From Bradyrhizobium sp. AUGA SZCCT0283 (GTDB lineage: Bacteria > Pseudomonadota > Alphaproteobacteria > Rhizobiales > Xanthobacteraceae), in assembly GCF_018130385.1 (NCBI RefSeq), contig NZ_JAFCLU010000006.1:186001-250000 (forward strand): DNA of 64,000 bases. Reading direction: 5' to 3'. Shown here one piece after another: positions 8,186 through 16,241 of the stretch. The translations under genes and the position numbers were made by a program. The notes below the pieces were generated by a model. The model was not told the DNA's origin. It did not search any database and saw only the letters and a list, made by a program, of their open reading frames with translations. Every line of letters begins with the position of its first letter. The first letter of the stretch is position 1.

Positions 8186-8890
8186 TTACAGCGACAGATG
8201 CGCGTCCCGGATGTCCGGCCGCGCATCGAGTTCCGCCATCGTGCCGCCGAAGCAGATCTTGCCGCGCTCGATGATGTAGGCGCGATCCGAAATCAATCGC
8301 GCGAAATGCAGGTTCTGCTCGGATACCACGATGCTGACGCCTTCTCGCTTCATCGCGAGGATGGCTTCGACCATCTGTTCGACGATCTTCGGCGACAGCC
8401 CTTCCGAGGGTTCATCGAGCAGCACCAACGACGGATTGCCCATCAGCGTCCGCGCGATGGTCAGCATCTGTTGCTCACCGCCGCTCATCCGCCCACCGGG
8501 ACGGTTGCGCATTTCGCCGAGATTGGGAAACAGCGTGAACAGCTTTTCGCGCGTCCACTGCGGCGCGTTCGGCCGCTTCGGCTGGCGGCCGACTTCGAGA
8601 TTTTCCTCAACCGTCAGATCCGTGAAGATGCGCCGCTCTTCCGGCACGTAGCCAAGCCCGCCGCGCACGATCGCATGCGTCGGCTCGCGCGAGACGTCCT
8701 TGCCCTCGAAGACAATCCGCCCCGAGCGATTCTCGACGAGGCCGACGATGGAGCGGAACGTGGTCGACTTGCCGGCGCCGTTGCGGCCGAGCAGCGCTAC
8801 CACCTCCCCTTCGCCGACTTCCAGCGCGATATCGAACAGGATATGCGCCGGGCCATAAAAACTGTTGAGATCCGCGACCTGCAGCTTCAT
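8186..8890 (-). CDS. livF: branched-chain-type ABC transporter ATPase (LivF)
   Basis: A 234-residue ATP-binding subunit. Walker A is GRNGAGKST, the signature is MSGGEQQML and Walker B is LVLLDEPSEGLS; the short length and EERRIFTDLTVEENL are typical of LivF. It powers import by the high-affinity branched-chain/aromatic-acid uptake class together with LivG, the fused permease and the binding protein upstream. The start ATG overlaps the livG stop by four bases (ATGA). Operon position suggests the substrate is nicotinate or a related N-heterocyclic acid, not leucine; this is inference. Confidence 0.9.
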   Translation of the reverse strand: MKLQVADLNSFYGPAHILFDIALEVGEGEVVALLGRNGAGKSTTFRSIVGLVENRSGRIVFEGKDVSREPTHAIVRGGLGYVPEERRIFTDLTVEENLEVGRQPKRPNAPQWTREKLFTLFPNLGEMRNRPGGRMSGGEQQMLTIARTLMGNPSLVLLDEPSEGLSPKIVEQMVEAILAMKREGVSIVVSEQNLHFARLISDRAYIIERGKICFGGTMAELDARPDIRDAHLSL

Positions 8891-9678
8891 GCGCCGGCTC
8901 CCTCGCGGTGGCGTGCGTCGTACACAAGACCTTCGCCGAGATAGATGGCGCGTACCTGCGGATTGCCGCGGACTTCTTCGGGCGAGCCTTCGGCGATCAG
9001 GCTGCCGCGGTTGAGCACCAGGATGCGGTCGGCATGTTCGAACACCACATCCATGTCGTGCTCGGTGAACAGCACGCCGATCGACTGCTCGCGGGCGATC
9101 CGCGCGGTGAGCCGCATCAGTTCGATCCGCTCGCGCGGCGCCATGCCGGCGGTCGGCTCGTCCATCAGCAACAGTTTCGGCTGGTTGGCGAGCGCGATCG
9201 CGAGCTCCAGCCGCTTGAGATCGCCATAGGCGAGCTCGCCGCACGGACGCCCGGCATAGGCGCCCATGCCGACGAGATCGAGCAGCCGGCCGGCTTCGTC
9301 GCGGGCGTAGCTTGCGGTCGAGCCCCAGAGATTGAACAATTGCCTGCCATAGGACACCAGCGCGACCTGCACGTTCTCGCGTACCGTCATGGTCGGGAAT
9401 GTCGCGGTGATCTGGAATGTGCGCCCGACGCCGAGCCGCCAGATCGCGCGCGGCTTCCGGCCCACCGTGTCCTCGCCGAGCAGATTGATCCGGCCGCTGT
9501 CCGGGGTGTTCTGGCCGTTGAGCATGTCGAAACAGGTGCTTTTTCCAGCGCCGTTGGGACCGATCAGCGCCAGGATTTCGCCCGCGCGCAGTTCGAACGA
9601 TACGCTGCGCACAGCATGCACGCCGCCATAGGACTTGCTGAGATTTTGGACCGACAGCAATGTGGGGACCATGCTCAT
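8887..9678 (-). CDS. livG: branched-chain-type ABC transporter ATPase (LivG)
   Basis: A 263-residue ATP-binding subunit with Walker A GPNGAGKST, a LivG-type GRTFQI after the Q-loop, signature-like LAYGDLKRLELA, Walker B LLLMDEPTAGM and the H-loop FTEHDMDVVF. The canonical LSGGQ is replaced by AYGDLKR, as is common in LivG. The ATG at 9678 overlaps the stop codon of the fused permease (ATGA), so translation is coupled. It pairs with LivF. Confidence 0.9.
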   Translation of the reverse strand: MSMVPTLLSVQNLSKSYGGVHAVRSVSFELRAGEILALIGPNGAGKSTCFDMLNGQNTPDSGRINLLGEDTVGRKPRAIWRLGVGRTFQITATFPTMTVRENVQVALVSYGRQLFNLWGSTASYARDEAGRLLDLVGMGAYAGRPCGELAYGDLKRLELAIALANQPKLLLMDEPTAGMAPRERIELMRLTARIAREQSIGVLFTEHDMDVVFEHADRILVLNRGSLIAEGSPEEVRGNPQVRAIYLGEGLVYDARHREGAGA

Positions 9679-11561
9679 TCGGCAACCTCGATCCGGGAGG
9701 TGGCGAGTGCGGATTTCGGTTCGGAGGATCGCCGGCGATTCCTGATCGCCTCCAGCGTGCCGACGATGCCCTTCGGGAAGGCCACCACCATCAGCACGAT
9801 GAAGCCACCCAGCACCAGCTTGGAAAGATCGGTCTGGCTGACCAGCCAGATGTTGGCCGCCTTGAACACGATGGCGCCGATGACAGCGCCGGAAACCGTC
9901 TCGACGCCGCCGAGCAGCACCATGACCAGCGCATCGACTGACAGCGAGATGCCGAGGCTGTCCGGAAAGACGCTGCCCTTCAGATAGGCGAACAGCGCGC
10001 CGCCGATCCCTGCGACCGTGCCTGATATGACGAAGGCCGTCCACTGCACGCGCTTGCCGTCGATGCCGATCGCCTCGCTGCGCAGCGGCGAGTCCCGCGT
10101 CGCGCGCAACGCAAAGCCGAACGGCGAGAACACGATCACCCGCAACACCGTGACCGCAAGCGCCGCTATCGCGAGCGACAGCCAGTAGAAACTGGCCGGG
10201 CCCGCGGCCCACTTGTCCGGCCAGACGCCCAAAATACCGTTGTCGCCGCCGGTCACCGCCACCCACTGGAACGCGATCGACCAGACGATCTGCGCAAAGG
10301 CGAGCGTCAGCATCGCGAAATAGACGCCGGAGAGCTGCACGGCGAAGAAGCCGAATACGGCGGCGCCCAGCAGGCCCAGCAGCGGGCCGAGCAGCAGCGA
10401 AACGATCATCGGCAGCCCCGCCGCCTTGGCGAGGAACGCGACGCCATAGGCGCCAAGCCCGAAATAGGCGGCGTGGCCGAACGAGGCGAGCCCGCCGACC
10501 GACATCAGGAAATGCAGGCTGGCAGCGAAGATCACGAAGATCGCAATCTCCGACCCGACGGTGAGCGCGTAGTTTCCAGCGAACAGCGGCAGCATCGCCG
10601 CAAGGACCAGCGCGCCTATCGACATCGACCGCTCACCGGAGGTGAGCGGCCGCCACGGATTGACGGTCAGGCCCGGCGTGCGGCGCGCAGCCGCTTCCGG
10701 CTTGCCGAACAGGCCCCACGGCCGCACGATCAGCACCACCGCCATCACCAGGAACACCAGGATGATGGAGATCTTCGGGAAGATGAGAATACCGAACGCG
10801 TTGAGTTCGGAGACCAGCACGGCGGCCACGAAGGCGCCGATGATGCTGCCAAGGCCGCCGATCACCACCACCACGAACACGTCGACGATGATGCGAAGAT
10901 CCAATGCGTGATGCACGGCATCGCGCGGAATCTGCAGCGCGCCGCCGAGTGCCGCGAGAAACACACCGAGCGCAAACACGCTGGTGAACAGCCATTTCTG
11001 ATTGACGCCGAGCGCCGCCACCATGTCGCGGTCCTGCGTCGCCGCGCGCACCAGAACGCCCCAGCGCGTGCGCTGGAACAACAGCCAGAGCCCGCCGAGC
11101 ACGATCGGACTGAGCGCGATCAGGAACAGATCGTAGCTTGGAATGTTCTGGCCGAAGAAATCGACCGCGCCCCTGAATCCGGGCGCACGGCGGCCAAGCA
11201 GATCGTCCGGCCCCCAGATCAGCACCACGATATCCTGGACCATCAGCGTCAGGCCGAAGGTAGCGAGCAGCTGGAACAGTTCCGGCGCATGGTAGATCCG
11301 CCGCAGCAGCACCATCTCGACCAGCACACCGACGGCGGCGACGATCAGCGCCGCGACGACGATGCCGCCCCAGAAGCCGAGCGCGCCGGAGAAGCGCTCG
11401 GTCAGCGTGAACGCGACATAGGCGCCGAGCATGTAGAACGCGCCATGGGCGAAATTCACGATCCGCGTCACGCCGAAGATGATCGACAGCCCCGACGCGA
11501 CCAGAAACAGCGAAGCCGCGCTGGCAAGACCGGTCAGGAACTGAACGAAGTAGAAGGCCAT
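9675..11561 (-). CDS. fused LivH-LivM permease of a branched-chain-type ABC transporter
   Basis: A single 628-residue polypeptide joins two permeases that are usually separate. Residues 1-290 match LivH (FYFVQFLTGLASAASLFLVAS, FAHGAFYMLGAYVAF), and from about 315 the LivM half begins (YALTVGSEIAIFVIFAASLH, then SFGHAAYFGLGAYGVAF). Each half has its own EAA-like coupling loop. About 15-17 hydrophobic segments are visible. The fusion keeps both halves in one reading frame with no sign of a frameshift. It follows the livK-like gene after a 214-base gap filled by palindromic repeats, and overlaps livG. It forms the membrane pore for the substrate bound by the 11776-12975 product. Confidence 0.9.
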   Translation of the reverse strand: MAFYFVQFLTGLASAASLFLVASGLSIIFGVTRIVNFAHGAFYMLGAYVAFTLTERFSGALGFWGGIVVAALIVAAVGVLVEMVLLRRIYHAPELFQLLATFGLTLMVQDIVVLIWGPDDLLGRRAPGFRGAVDFFGQNIPSYDLFLIALSPIVLGGLWLLFQRTRWGVLVRAATQDRDMVAALGVNQKWLFTSVFALGVFLAALGGALQIPRDAVHHALDLRIIVDVFVVVVIGGLGSIIGAFVAAVLVSELNAFGILIFPKISIILVFLVMAVVLIVRPWGLFGKPEAAARRTPGLTVNPWRPLTSGERSMSIGALVLAAMLPLFAGNYALTVGSEIAIFVIFAASLHFLMSVGGLASFGHAAYFGLGAYGVAFLAKAAGLPMIVSLLLGPLLGLLGAAVFGFFAVQLSGVYFAMLTLAFAQIVWSIAFQWVAVTGGDNGILGVWPDKWAAGPASFYWLSLAIAALAVTVLRVIVFSPFGFALRATRDSPLRSEAIGIDGKRVQWTAFVISGTVAGIGGALFAYLKGSVFPDSLGISLSVDALVMVLLGGVETVSGAVIGAIVFKAANIWLVSQTDLSKLVLGGFIVLMVVAFPKGIVGTLEAIRNRRRSSEPKSALATSRIEVAE

Positions 11562-11622
11562 GGGCGGTCCGGGTTAGATGTAGTCGCGTGGAGTTAGATC
11601 GGCGTGTCGGAGCTCGACTTAG

Positions 11623-11775
11623 CCTCTCCCCGCTCGCGGGGAGAGGCCGGAATTCAAGCGTCAGCTTGAATTCCGGGTGAGTGGCTCTCTCCGCGCGCTC
11701 ACTATCAGCGGAATTCGCGGAGAGAGCCCCTCACCCCGACCCTCTCCCCGTAAGGACGGGGAGAGGGAGAAGCCC
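11623..11775. repeat. composite palindromic intergenic repeat
   Basis: Four hairpins in tandem fill the gap between the binding-protein gene and the permease gene. They include CCTCTCCCC/GGGGAGAGG (11623-11646), a perfect 13-base-pair CCGGAATTCAAGC stem (11647-11659 with 11664-11676), a GCTCTCTCCGCG stem, and CCCTCTCCCCGT/ACGGGGAGAGGG just before 11775. Such repeats are common between genes in Bradyrhizobium-type genomes. Here the position inside an operon means that they will be transcribed and could lower expression of downstream genes or stabilise the upstream mRNA. Confidence 0.85.
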
Positions 11776-12975
11776 CTACTGCGGTCGCTGCTTGGCGACT
11801 TCCGCGTCGCTCGGGAGATAATCCGCGCCCTTGCGATAGACAGAATCCACCATCACGCCCTTGCCGTCCTTCAGCGCGGTCTTGCCGACATAGGCGCCGA
11901 GCGTCGACTGGTGATCGATCTTGCGGAAGGTGATCTCGCCGAACGGCGACGGCATCGACAGGCCTTCGGTCGCCGCGATCAGCTTCTCCGGATCGGTCGA
12001 ATTGGCCTTGGCAAGAATCGCGGCAGCCGCCTTGATGGTCTGGTAGCCGACGATCGAGCCGAGGCGCGGATAGTCGCTGTACTTGGCCTGATAGGCCTTC
12101 AGGAACTTGTCGTGGTCCGGTGTCTTGATGTCATACCAGGGATAACCGGTGACGATCCAGCCCTCCGGCGTTTCTTCCTTCAACGGATCAAGATATTCCG
12201 GCTCGCCGGTGAGGAAGGACACCACCGAACGCCCCTTGAACAGGCCGCGGGTATTGCCCTCGCGCACGAGCTTTACGAGATCGGCGCCGAAGGTGACGTT
12301 GAGAATTGCCTCGGGGTTGGCGGCGGCAACCGCCTGCACCACCGGGCCGGCGTCGATCTTGCCCTGCGGCGGCCACTGCTCATCGACCCACTGGATGTCC
12401 GGACGCTTCTCCGACATCAGCTTCTTGAATACCGCGACCGCGGACTGGCCGTATTCATAGTTCGGCGCAATCGTCGCCCAGCGTTTTGCGGGCAACTTGG
12501 CGGCTTCCTCCACCAGCATCGCCGCCTGCATGTAGTTGGAAGGACGCAGGCGGAAGGTATAGCGATTGCCCTTCGACCAGGTGATGGCGTCGGTCAAAGG
12601 CTCCGCCGCCAGGAAAAACACTTTCTTCTGGTTGGCGAAGTCAGAGACGGCCAGACCGATATTGGACAGGAAGGTGCCCGTCAGCATCGCCACGTTCTCG
12701 CTCGACACCAGCTCGTTGGCCGCAGTCTGCGCATCCGCCGGCTTGCCGCCATCATCCTTGGAGATGACGACGAGCTTCTTGCCGTTGATGCCGCCCGCCG
12801 CGTTGATTTCCTCGACCGCGAGTTGCCAGCCCTTGCGATAGGGCTCGGTGAAGGCGGGCAACAGCGAATAGCTGTTGATCTCGCCGATCTTGATCTCGCT
12901 CTGCGCCATGGCGCTACCCGCCATGCCGGCAACCGCGATCGCCAAACCTGCTCCAAGTACGTGTCTACGTCGCAT
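11776..12975 (-). CDS. periplasmic substrate-binding protein of a branched-chain-type ABC transporter
   Basis: A 399-residue type I periplasmic binding protein. MRRRHVLGAGLAIAVAGMAG is a twin-arginine-like or Sec signal, cleaved after SAMA. The mature protein begins EIKIGEINSYS and has EEINAAGGINGKKL, the hallmark of LivJ/LivK-type receptors. I start at the ATG at 12975, which has GGAGG five bases upstream; a TTG at 12987 is a weaker choice. It lies 24 bases after the DUF1185 gene in the operon headed by hnr. Ligand cannot be read from sequence; nicotinate or 6-hydroxynicotinate is the favoured guess from context. Confidence 0.88.
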   Translation of the reverse strand: MRRRHVLGAGLAIAVAGMAGSAMAQSEIKIGEINSYSLLPAFTEPYRKGWQLAVEEINAAGGINGKKLVVISKDDGGKPADAQTAANELVSSENVAMLTGTFLSNIGLAVSDFANQKKVFFLAAEPLTDAITWSKGNRYTFRLRPSNYMQAAMLVEEAAKLPAKRWATIAPNYEYGQSAVAVFKKLMSEKRPDIQWVDEQWPPQGKIDAGPVVQAVAAANPEAILNVTFGADLVKLVREGNTRGLFKGRSVVSFLTGEPEYLDPLKEETPEGWIVTGYPWYDIKTPDHDKFLKAYQAKYSDYPRLGSIVGYQTIKAAAAILAKANSTDPEKLIAATEGLSMPSPFGEITFRKIDHQSTLGAYVGKTALKDGKGVMVDSVYRKGADYLPSDAEVAKQRPQ

Positions 12976-12999
12976 CCCTACCTCCAATGTCCTTGTGAA

Positions 13000-13584
13000 C
13001 TATCTTAAACCGTCTTCGCCTTTGACTTCCGAAACCGTTAGTCCCCCGACGCGCGGCAACGGCCTGCCGCTGTCGGTGACCGCCACCGCGACCATGATCT
13101 CGTTGGCGCGCGGCGCATCGTTGATCTGCACTTCCATGCCGTCGAAATGGCTGCGCACGAAGGCTGCATCCTTGTGGCCGAGCGGAATATCTAGCGTGGT
13201 TCCCGGGCCGCTGCGCTTCTTCGACGACGGGATCAATGCTGCGCCCTTGCCCAGGACCTTGCGTACCGGCGCGCCCATCTTGGGGTGCAGGATCGCCGCC
13301 GCATGCTCGAGTTCGCCGTTTTCGCCGACGGCGGCGGCCTTGCCGTAGCTGTGCGCCTTGGCGCCGTCGATGCCGAGTGCGGCGACTGCTCTTTTCGAAA
13401 GCAGATCGCCCAGTTCCTCACCGATTTCGATCAGGGGCGAAAGGTCCTCGACGTACCGGCCTGCAAATGGGTTCTCGATCACGGCGATCGCCGCGGCGCG
13501 CCGCGTCGGCGGCGAAACCTTCTGTCCCATCTCGAGATGGGTCTCCTCGACCACCGTGACGATCTTGCGAATAATCGCGCTCAT
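13000..13584 (-). CDS. DUF1185 / 'amino acid synthesis' family protein
   Basis: 194 residues matching the small alpha/beta family named AA_synth or DUF1185 (IIRKIVTVVEETHLEMG, then AAAIAVIENPFAGRYVEDL, KAHSYGKAAAVGENGELEHAAA and LHPKMGAPVRKVLG). The family name does not reflect an established reaction. Its members recur in bacterial catabolic clusters beside amidohydrolases. Here it lies 18 bases after the ApbE-like gene and 24 bases before the binding-protein gene, so it belongs to the same transcript as hnr. It is a candidate for an unassigned step after ring opening or for a repair or hydrolase activity; I cannot tell which. The ATG at 13584 follows a GAGG element. Confidence 0.78.
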   Translation of the reverse strand: MSAIIRKIVTVVEETHLEMGQKVSPPTRRAAAIAVIENPFAGRYVEDLSPLIEIGEELGDLLSKRAVAALGIDGAKAHSYGKAAAVGENGELEHAAAILHPKMGAPVRKVLGKGAALIPSSKKRSGPGTTLDIPLGHKDAAFVRSHFDGMEVQINDAPRANEIMVAVAVTDSGRPLPRVGGLTVSEVKGEDGLR

Positions 13585-13602
13585 TGTCAGCCTCGCTCCC
13601 GA

Positions 13603-14511
13603 TCAAACATGCGCTGTTCTTTCCAGTGCGCTTTCATGAGACGGTGGCAACGCGCCTGCCTTGATCCCCGTTGCACCGACCAAGGCCGTCTCGCCTAGTA
13701 GACGCAAGGCCGCACCTTCGATCAATCCCGCCGCAAGCAATTGCTGTGCCCGGCTCTCCCCCGCCTGCAGCGCGTCATCGATCTCGCTCTCCTGGAGCGC
13801 GCCGACGTCACGGGTGACAAGGCGCGTGCCGAGGTCGCTGTCGGGCTGCAACTCGTTCGCCGGGCAGCGGACGATGGCGGGATGGCCGGGCAGATCGACC
13901 GCATTGGCGATGATGGTGGCCGCGGCATCGGCCTGCGACGCCGTTCGCGCCAGCACAGTCACGGCATCCGCGATGCCGAGCGAAAAACTGCGGCCGTGCC
14001 GCCCGCTGGTCGCTATGCCCCGCACCGGATCGTCGGCGTCAATCATCGTCGTTCGCATCAGACCATGCCGGTCCGGCCGATCCAACAGGCCGACGGTGAA
14101 CCGCTCAGCCCCGGCGAGATGCAGCGCGATGTCACCGCCATTATTGACGTAAGCACGGTCGAGCGGTGCCGCGGCAAGCATCGAGCCGAGAATTTCTTCC
14201 GCGACGCTACCCGCCACGGCCGCCATCGGCGTGATGAAGTGAGCGATAGCAAACGGCGCGACAGCCGCATGCATGCGGCGCGCGACGACACCTCTCAGCG
14301 AGCATCGAATCGGACCGGCGGCCCTTCGGAGTTCAACCAACTCCTCGCAGAGTTCATCGAGCAGGCCGGTAAAGCGGTGTGCCGCAGCCTGATAGGCGGC
14401 ACGCACCTCTGCGTCCCGGCCTTTCGCCTCGATGACCAGATCGATCGGACCGTCCTGCAAATGCAGTCGCTTGCCGTCAGGAAGAAGCGCGATTTGCGGC
14501 AGCCGTTTCAT
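13603..14511 (-). CDS. ApbE-like protein of the UPF0280 family
   Basis: 302 residues starting MKRLPQIALLPDGKRLHLQ. The core AYVNNGGDIALHLAG and RGIATSGRHGRSFSLGIADAVTVLA resembles the FAD-binding and Asp/Thr-rich catalytic part of ApbE flavin transferases, and the length fits UPF0280. ApbE enzymes attach FMN covalently to Ser or Thr of redox proteins; whether UPF0280 members do so is not established to my knowledge. The ATG overlaps the hnr stop by four bases, so the two are translated together, which suggests a role in maturation of Hnr. A longer in-frame extension upstream is only a shadow of hnr and was discarded. Confidence 0.78.
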   Translation of the reverse strand: MKRLPQIALLPDGKRLHLQDGPIDLVIEAKGRDAEVRAAYQAAAHRFTGLLDELCEELVELRRAAGPIRCSLRGVVARRMHAAVAPFAIAHFITPMAAVAGSVAEEILGSMLAAAPLDRAYVNNGGDIALHLAGAERFTVGLLDRPDRHGLMRTTMIDADDPVRGIATSGRHGRSFSLGIADAVTVLARTASQADAAATIIANAVDLPGHPAIVRCPANELQPDSDLGTRLVTRDVGALQESEIDDALQAGESRAQQLLAAGLIEGAALRLLGETALVGATGIKAGALPPSHESALERTAHV

Positions 14512-15956
14512 GTGCGCCGTCCCGGCATGTCGGGCATCGGGCGGGTTTCGGTGTTGTCCCGCAGCGACGCCAGCGGACGCACATGATCCATGTGCCCACC
14601 GAGCGCGGCATAATCGGAAAGCCGCAACGTAAATTCGATCGGCGCCACCAGCGCCGGCGTCGGCACATAGCCGAATGCGCCGGCCGGCATCTGCGTGACG
14701 TCGACCATGAAGGTGATGCCGCCGCCCGGCCAGACATAAACCGGCGCGCCACCACTGGTGACCCGCGTCAGCGCGTCCTTGACCGAGCGCGTCAGCCGCA
14801 CCGGATTGTCGGTAACGCCGGCGCGCAGCGAGCCGCCGGCACCGCCCATGAACAGCACCGTGCACAGCGCCGGCTCGCAATTCTCCTGGATGCGCTCGAC
14901 CGAGAGCCGAAGGTCGGGTGGCATTTGTTTTTCGATCGGCCGCAGCGCTTCATCAAGCTCATAATAGGCCGCATGCTCGCCTGTGGTCGAGACCATCAGC
15001 ATGGTCAGGCCGGGCCGAGCCTCCTTGGGATTGAACGGCCCCAGCACGGACAGCGGATCGGAAATATTGGTGCCGCCCCAACCGGTGCCGGGATCGGCGA
15101 CCTGGAAATAACGGCCCGGCGTCGAGCGCCGCCCCTTCATCTTGATCCCGGTATCGGGAATATCGAGCAGCTTGCCGGCCTGGTGCTCACTGAGAACACC
15201 GGTGATGTGGTCGTCCACGACCACGACCTCATCGACCTTGCCATGCCATTGCTTGGCGAACATGCCGATGGTCGCCGAGCCGCACCCCACGCGCATGCGC
15301 TCTTCGGCGACGCCGTTGACGATCGGCGGATAGCCGGCCTGCACCATGACCGTGGCGCCGCCGTCGATCGTCAGCTCTACCGGTTTGCAATTGGAAAGGT
15401 CCATCAGCGCGTCGCAGGTGACGCGGCCTTCCTTCTTGGAGCCGCCGGTCAGGTGATGCACGCCGCCGAGCGACAGCATCTGCGAACCGTATTCGCTGGT
15501 CGTCACGTGCCCGATCGCCTCGCCTTCCGCGCGGACGGTTGCCGTCTCCGGGCCGAGATAGCGGTCGGTGTCGATCTTCACCTTGACGCCGCAATAGCTG
15601 AAAATGCCCTCGGTCACGACCGTGACCATGTCGACGCCATCGACTTCCGAGGACACGATGAAGGGCGCCGGCTTGTAGTCGGGATAGGTGGTACCGGCGC
15701 CGATGGCGGTCACGAACACGTTCGGCTCGTGGACGATCTTGCCGTCCCAGTCGCCGCCGCCGGCCTGGAACGGCACCAGCCGCCCGCCATGCGACACCGT
15801 TCGTTCCAGCAGGATGTGCGGATCGACGCGCACCAGTTCGCCGTTGTGATTGGCATAGCGATCGCACGCGCCGGCCGCGCCCGGCTTGATGTAGCACATC
15901 ACCGGACAGGCATCGCAGCGGATCTTGTCGCCACCGGCGACGGTCGCATCGGTCAT
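14508..15956 (-). CDS. hnr: 6-hydroxynicotinate reductase homologue
   Basis: A 482-residue iron-sulfur protein. The N-terminus carries cysteines C14, C17, C21 and C31 in CDACPVMCYIKPGAAGACD, a ferredoxin-like cluster site. Long glycine-rich stretches follow, such as VTAIGAGTTYPDYKPAPF, SEYGSQMLSLGGVHHLTGGS and FMGGAGGSLRAG. This matches the Eubacterium barkeri Hnr family, which reduces 6-hydroxynicotinate to 6-oxo-1,4,5,6-tetrahydronicotinate with ferredoxin (EC 1.3.7.1). I use the ATG at 15956; a TTG two codons earlier is possible. It heads a minus-strand run with the ApbE-like, DUF1185, transporter and MarR genes, and a GTATAC palindrome lies about 65 bases upstream. Finding this anaerobe-type enzyme next to nicAB is the most notable feature of the window. 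Confidence 0.82.
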   Translation of the reverse strand: MTDATVAGGDKIRCDACPVMCYIKPGAAGACDRYANHNGELVRVDPHILLERTVSHGGRLVPFQAGGGDWDGKIVHEPNVFVTAIGAGTTYPDYKPAPFIVSSEVDGVDMVTVVTEGIFSYCGVKVKIDTDRYLGPETATVRAEGEAIGHVTTSEYGSQMLSLGGVHHLTGGSKKEGRVTCDALMDLSNCKPVELTIDGGATVMVQAGYPPIVNGVAEERMRVGCGSATIGMFAKQWHGKVDEVVVVDDHITGVLSEHQAGKLLDIPDTGIKMKGRRSTPGRYFQVADPGTGWGGTNISDPLSVLGPFNPKEARPGLTMLMVSTTGEHAAYYELDEALRPIEKQMPPDLRLSVERIQENCEPALCTVLFMGGAGGSLRAGVTDNPVRLTRSVKDALTRVTSGGAPVYVWPGGGITFMVDVTQMPAGAFGYVPTPALVAPIEFTLRLSDYAALGGHMDHVRPLASLRDNTETRPMPDMPGRRT

Positions 15957-16016
15957 GAACAAGCCTGCAGTCGAGAAGGCGCCGATCGGAGCCGCTTCCT
16001 CGCGGCCCGATCACTT

Positions 16017-16033
16017 TGTTCGTATACGAATGA
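16017..16033. promoter_or_regulatory. GTATAC palindrome upstream of hnr
   Basis: TTCGTATACGAA at 16019-16030 is a perfect 12-base palindrome, identical to the core of the fpr/ena site. It lies about 63 bases upstream of the hnr ATG, in the divergent region shared with nicA. Likely operator for the MarR protein. Confidence 0.62.
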
Positions 16034-16168
16034 TGTTGCGCGCGGACGGAAACGCTGTCAAGCGGGCCCGGAGGCCAAAAACCTCGCTTGCCGCATAATA
16101 ACTCATTTGCCTGGCATCCCTGTTCATAAAGCGAGCAACGCGCTGCAGCGCGGGATGGCGCGCTTGCA

Positions 16169-16184
16169 CGTTTGTACACAAACG
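16169..16184. promoter_or_regulatory. inverted repeat upstream of nicA
   Basis: CGTTTGT and ACAAACG are seven-base arms around a central AC, giving TTTGTACACAAA at the core. It resembles the TTCGTATACGAA sites (consensus TTYGTAYACRAA) and lies 58 bases before the nicA start. Together with the site at 16019-16030 it would let one regulator control both divergent units. Confidence 0.55.
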
Positions 16185-16241
16185 GTATCTTTCGGAAGCG
16201 TCCAGCGCATAGTTTGCAGCGCAACGAAGGCTTAGGGGAGC

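Noticed and set aside
13603..14880. A longer reading frame extending the ApbE-like protein by 123 residues
   Set aside because: The extension is arginine/alanine-rich shadow of the hnr coding sequence; the ATG at 14511 gives a clean family N-terminus and an ATGA overlap.
14508..15956. Ring-opening amidohydrolase of the cyanuric acid/barbiturase family
   Set aside because: The cysteine cluster C14-C17-C21-C31 and glycine-rich blocks fit 6-hydroxynicotinate reductase; barbiturases lack an iron-sulfur motif.
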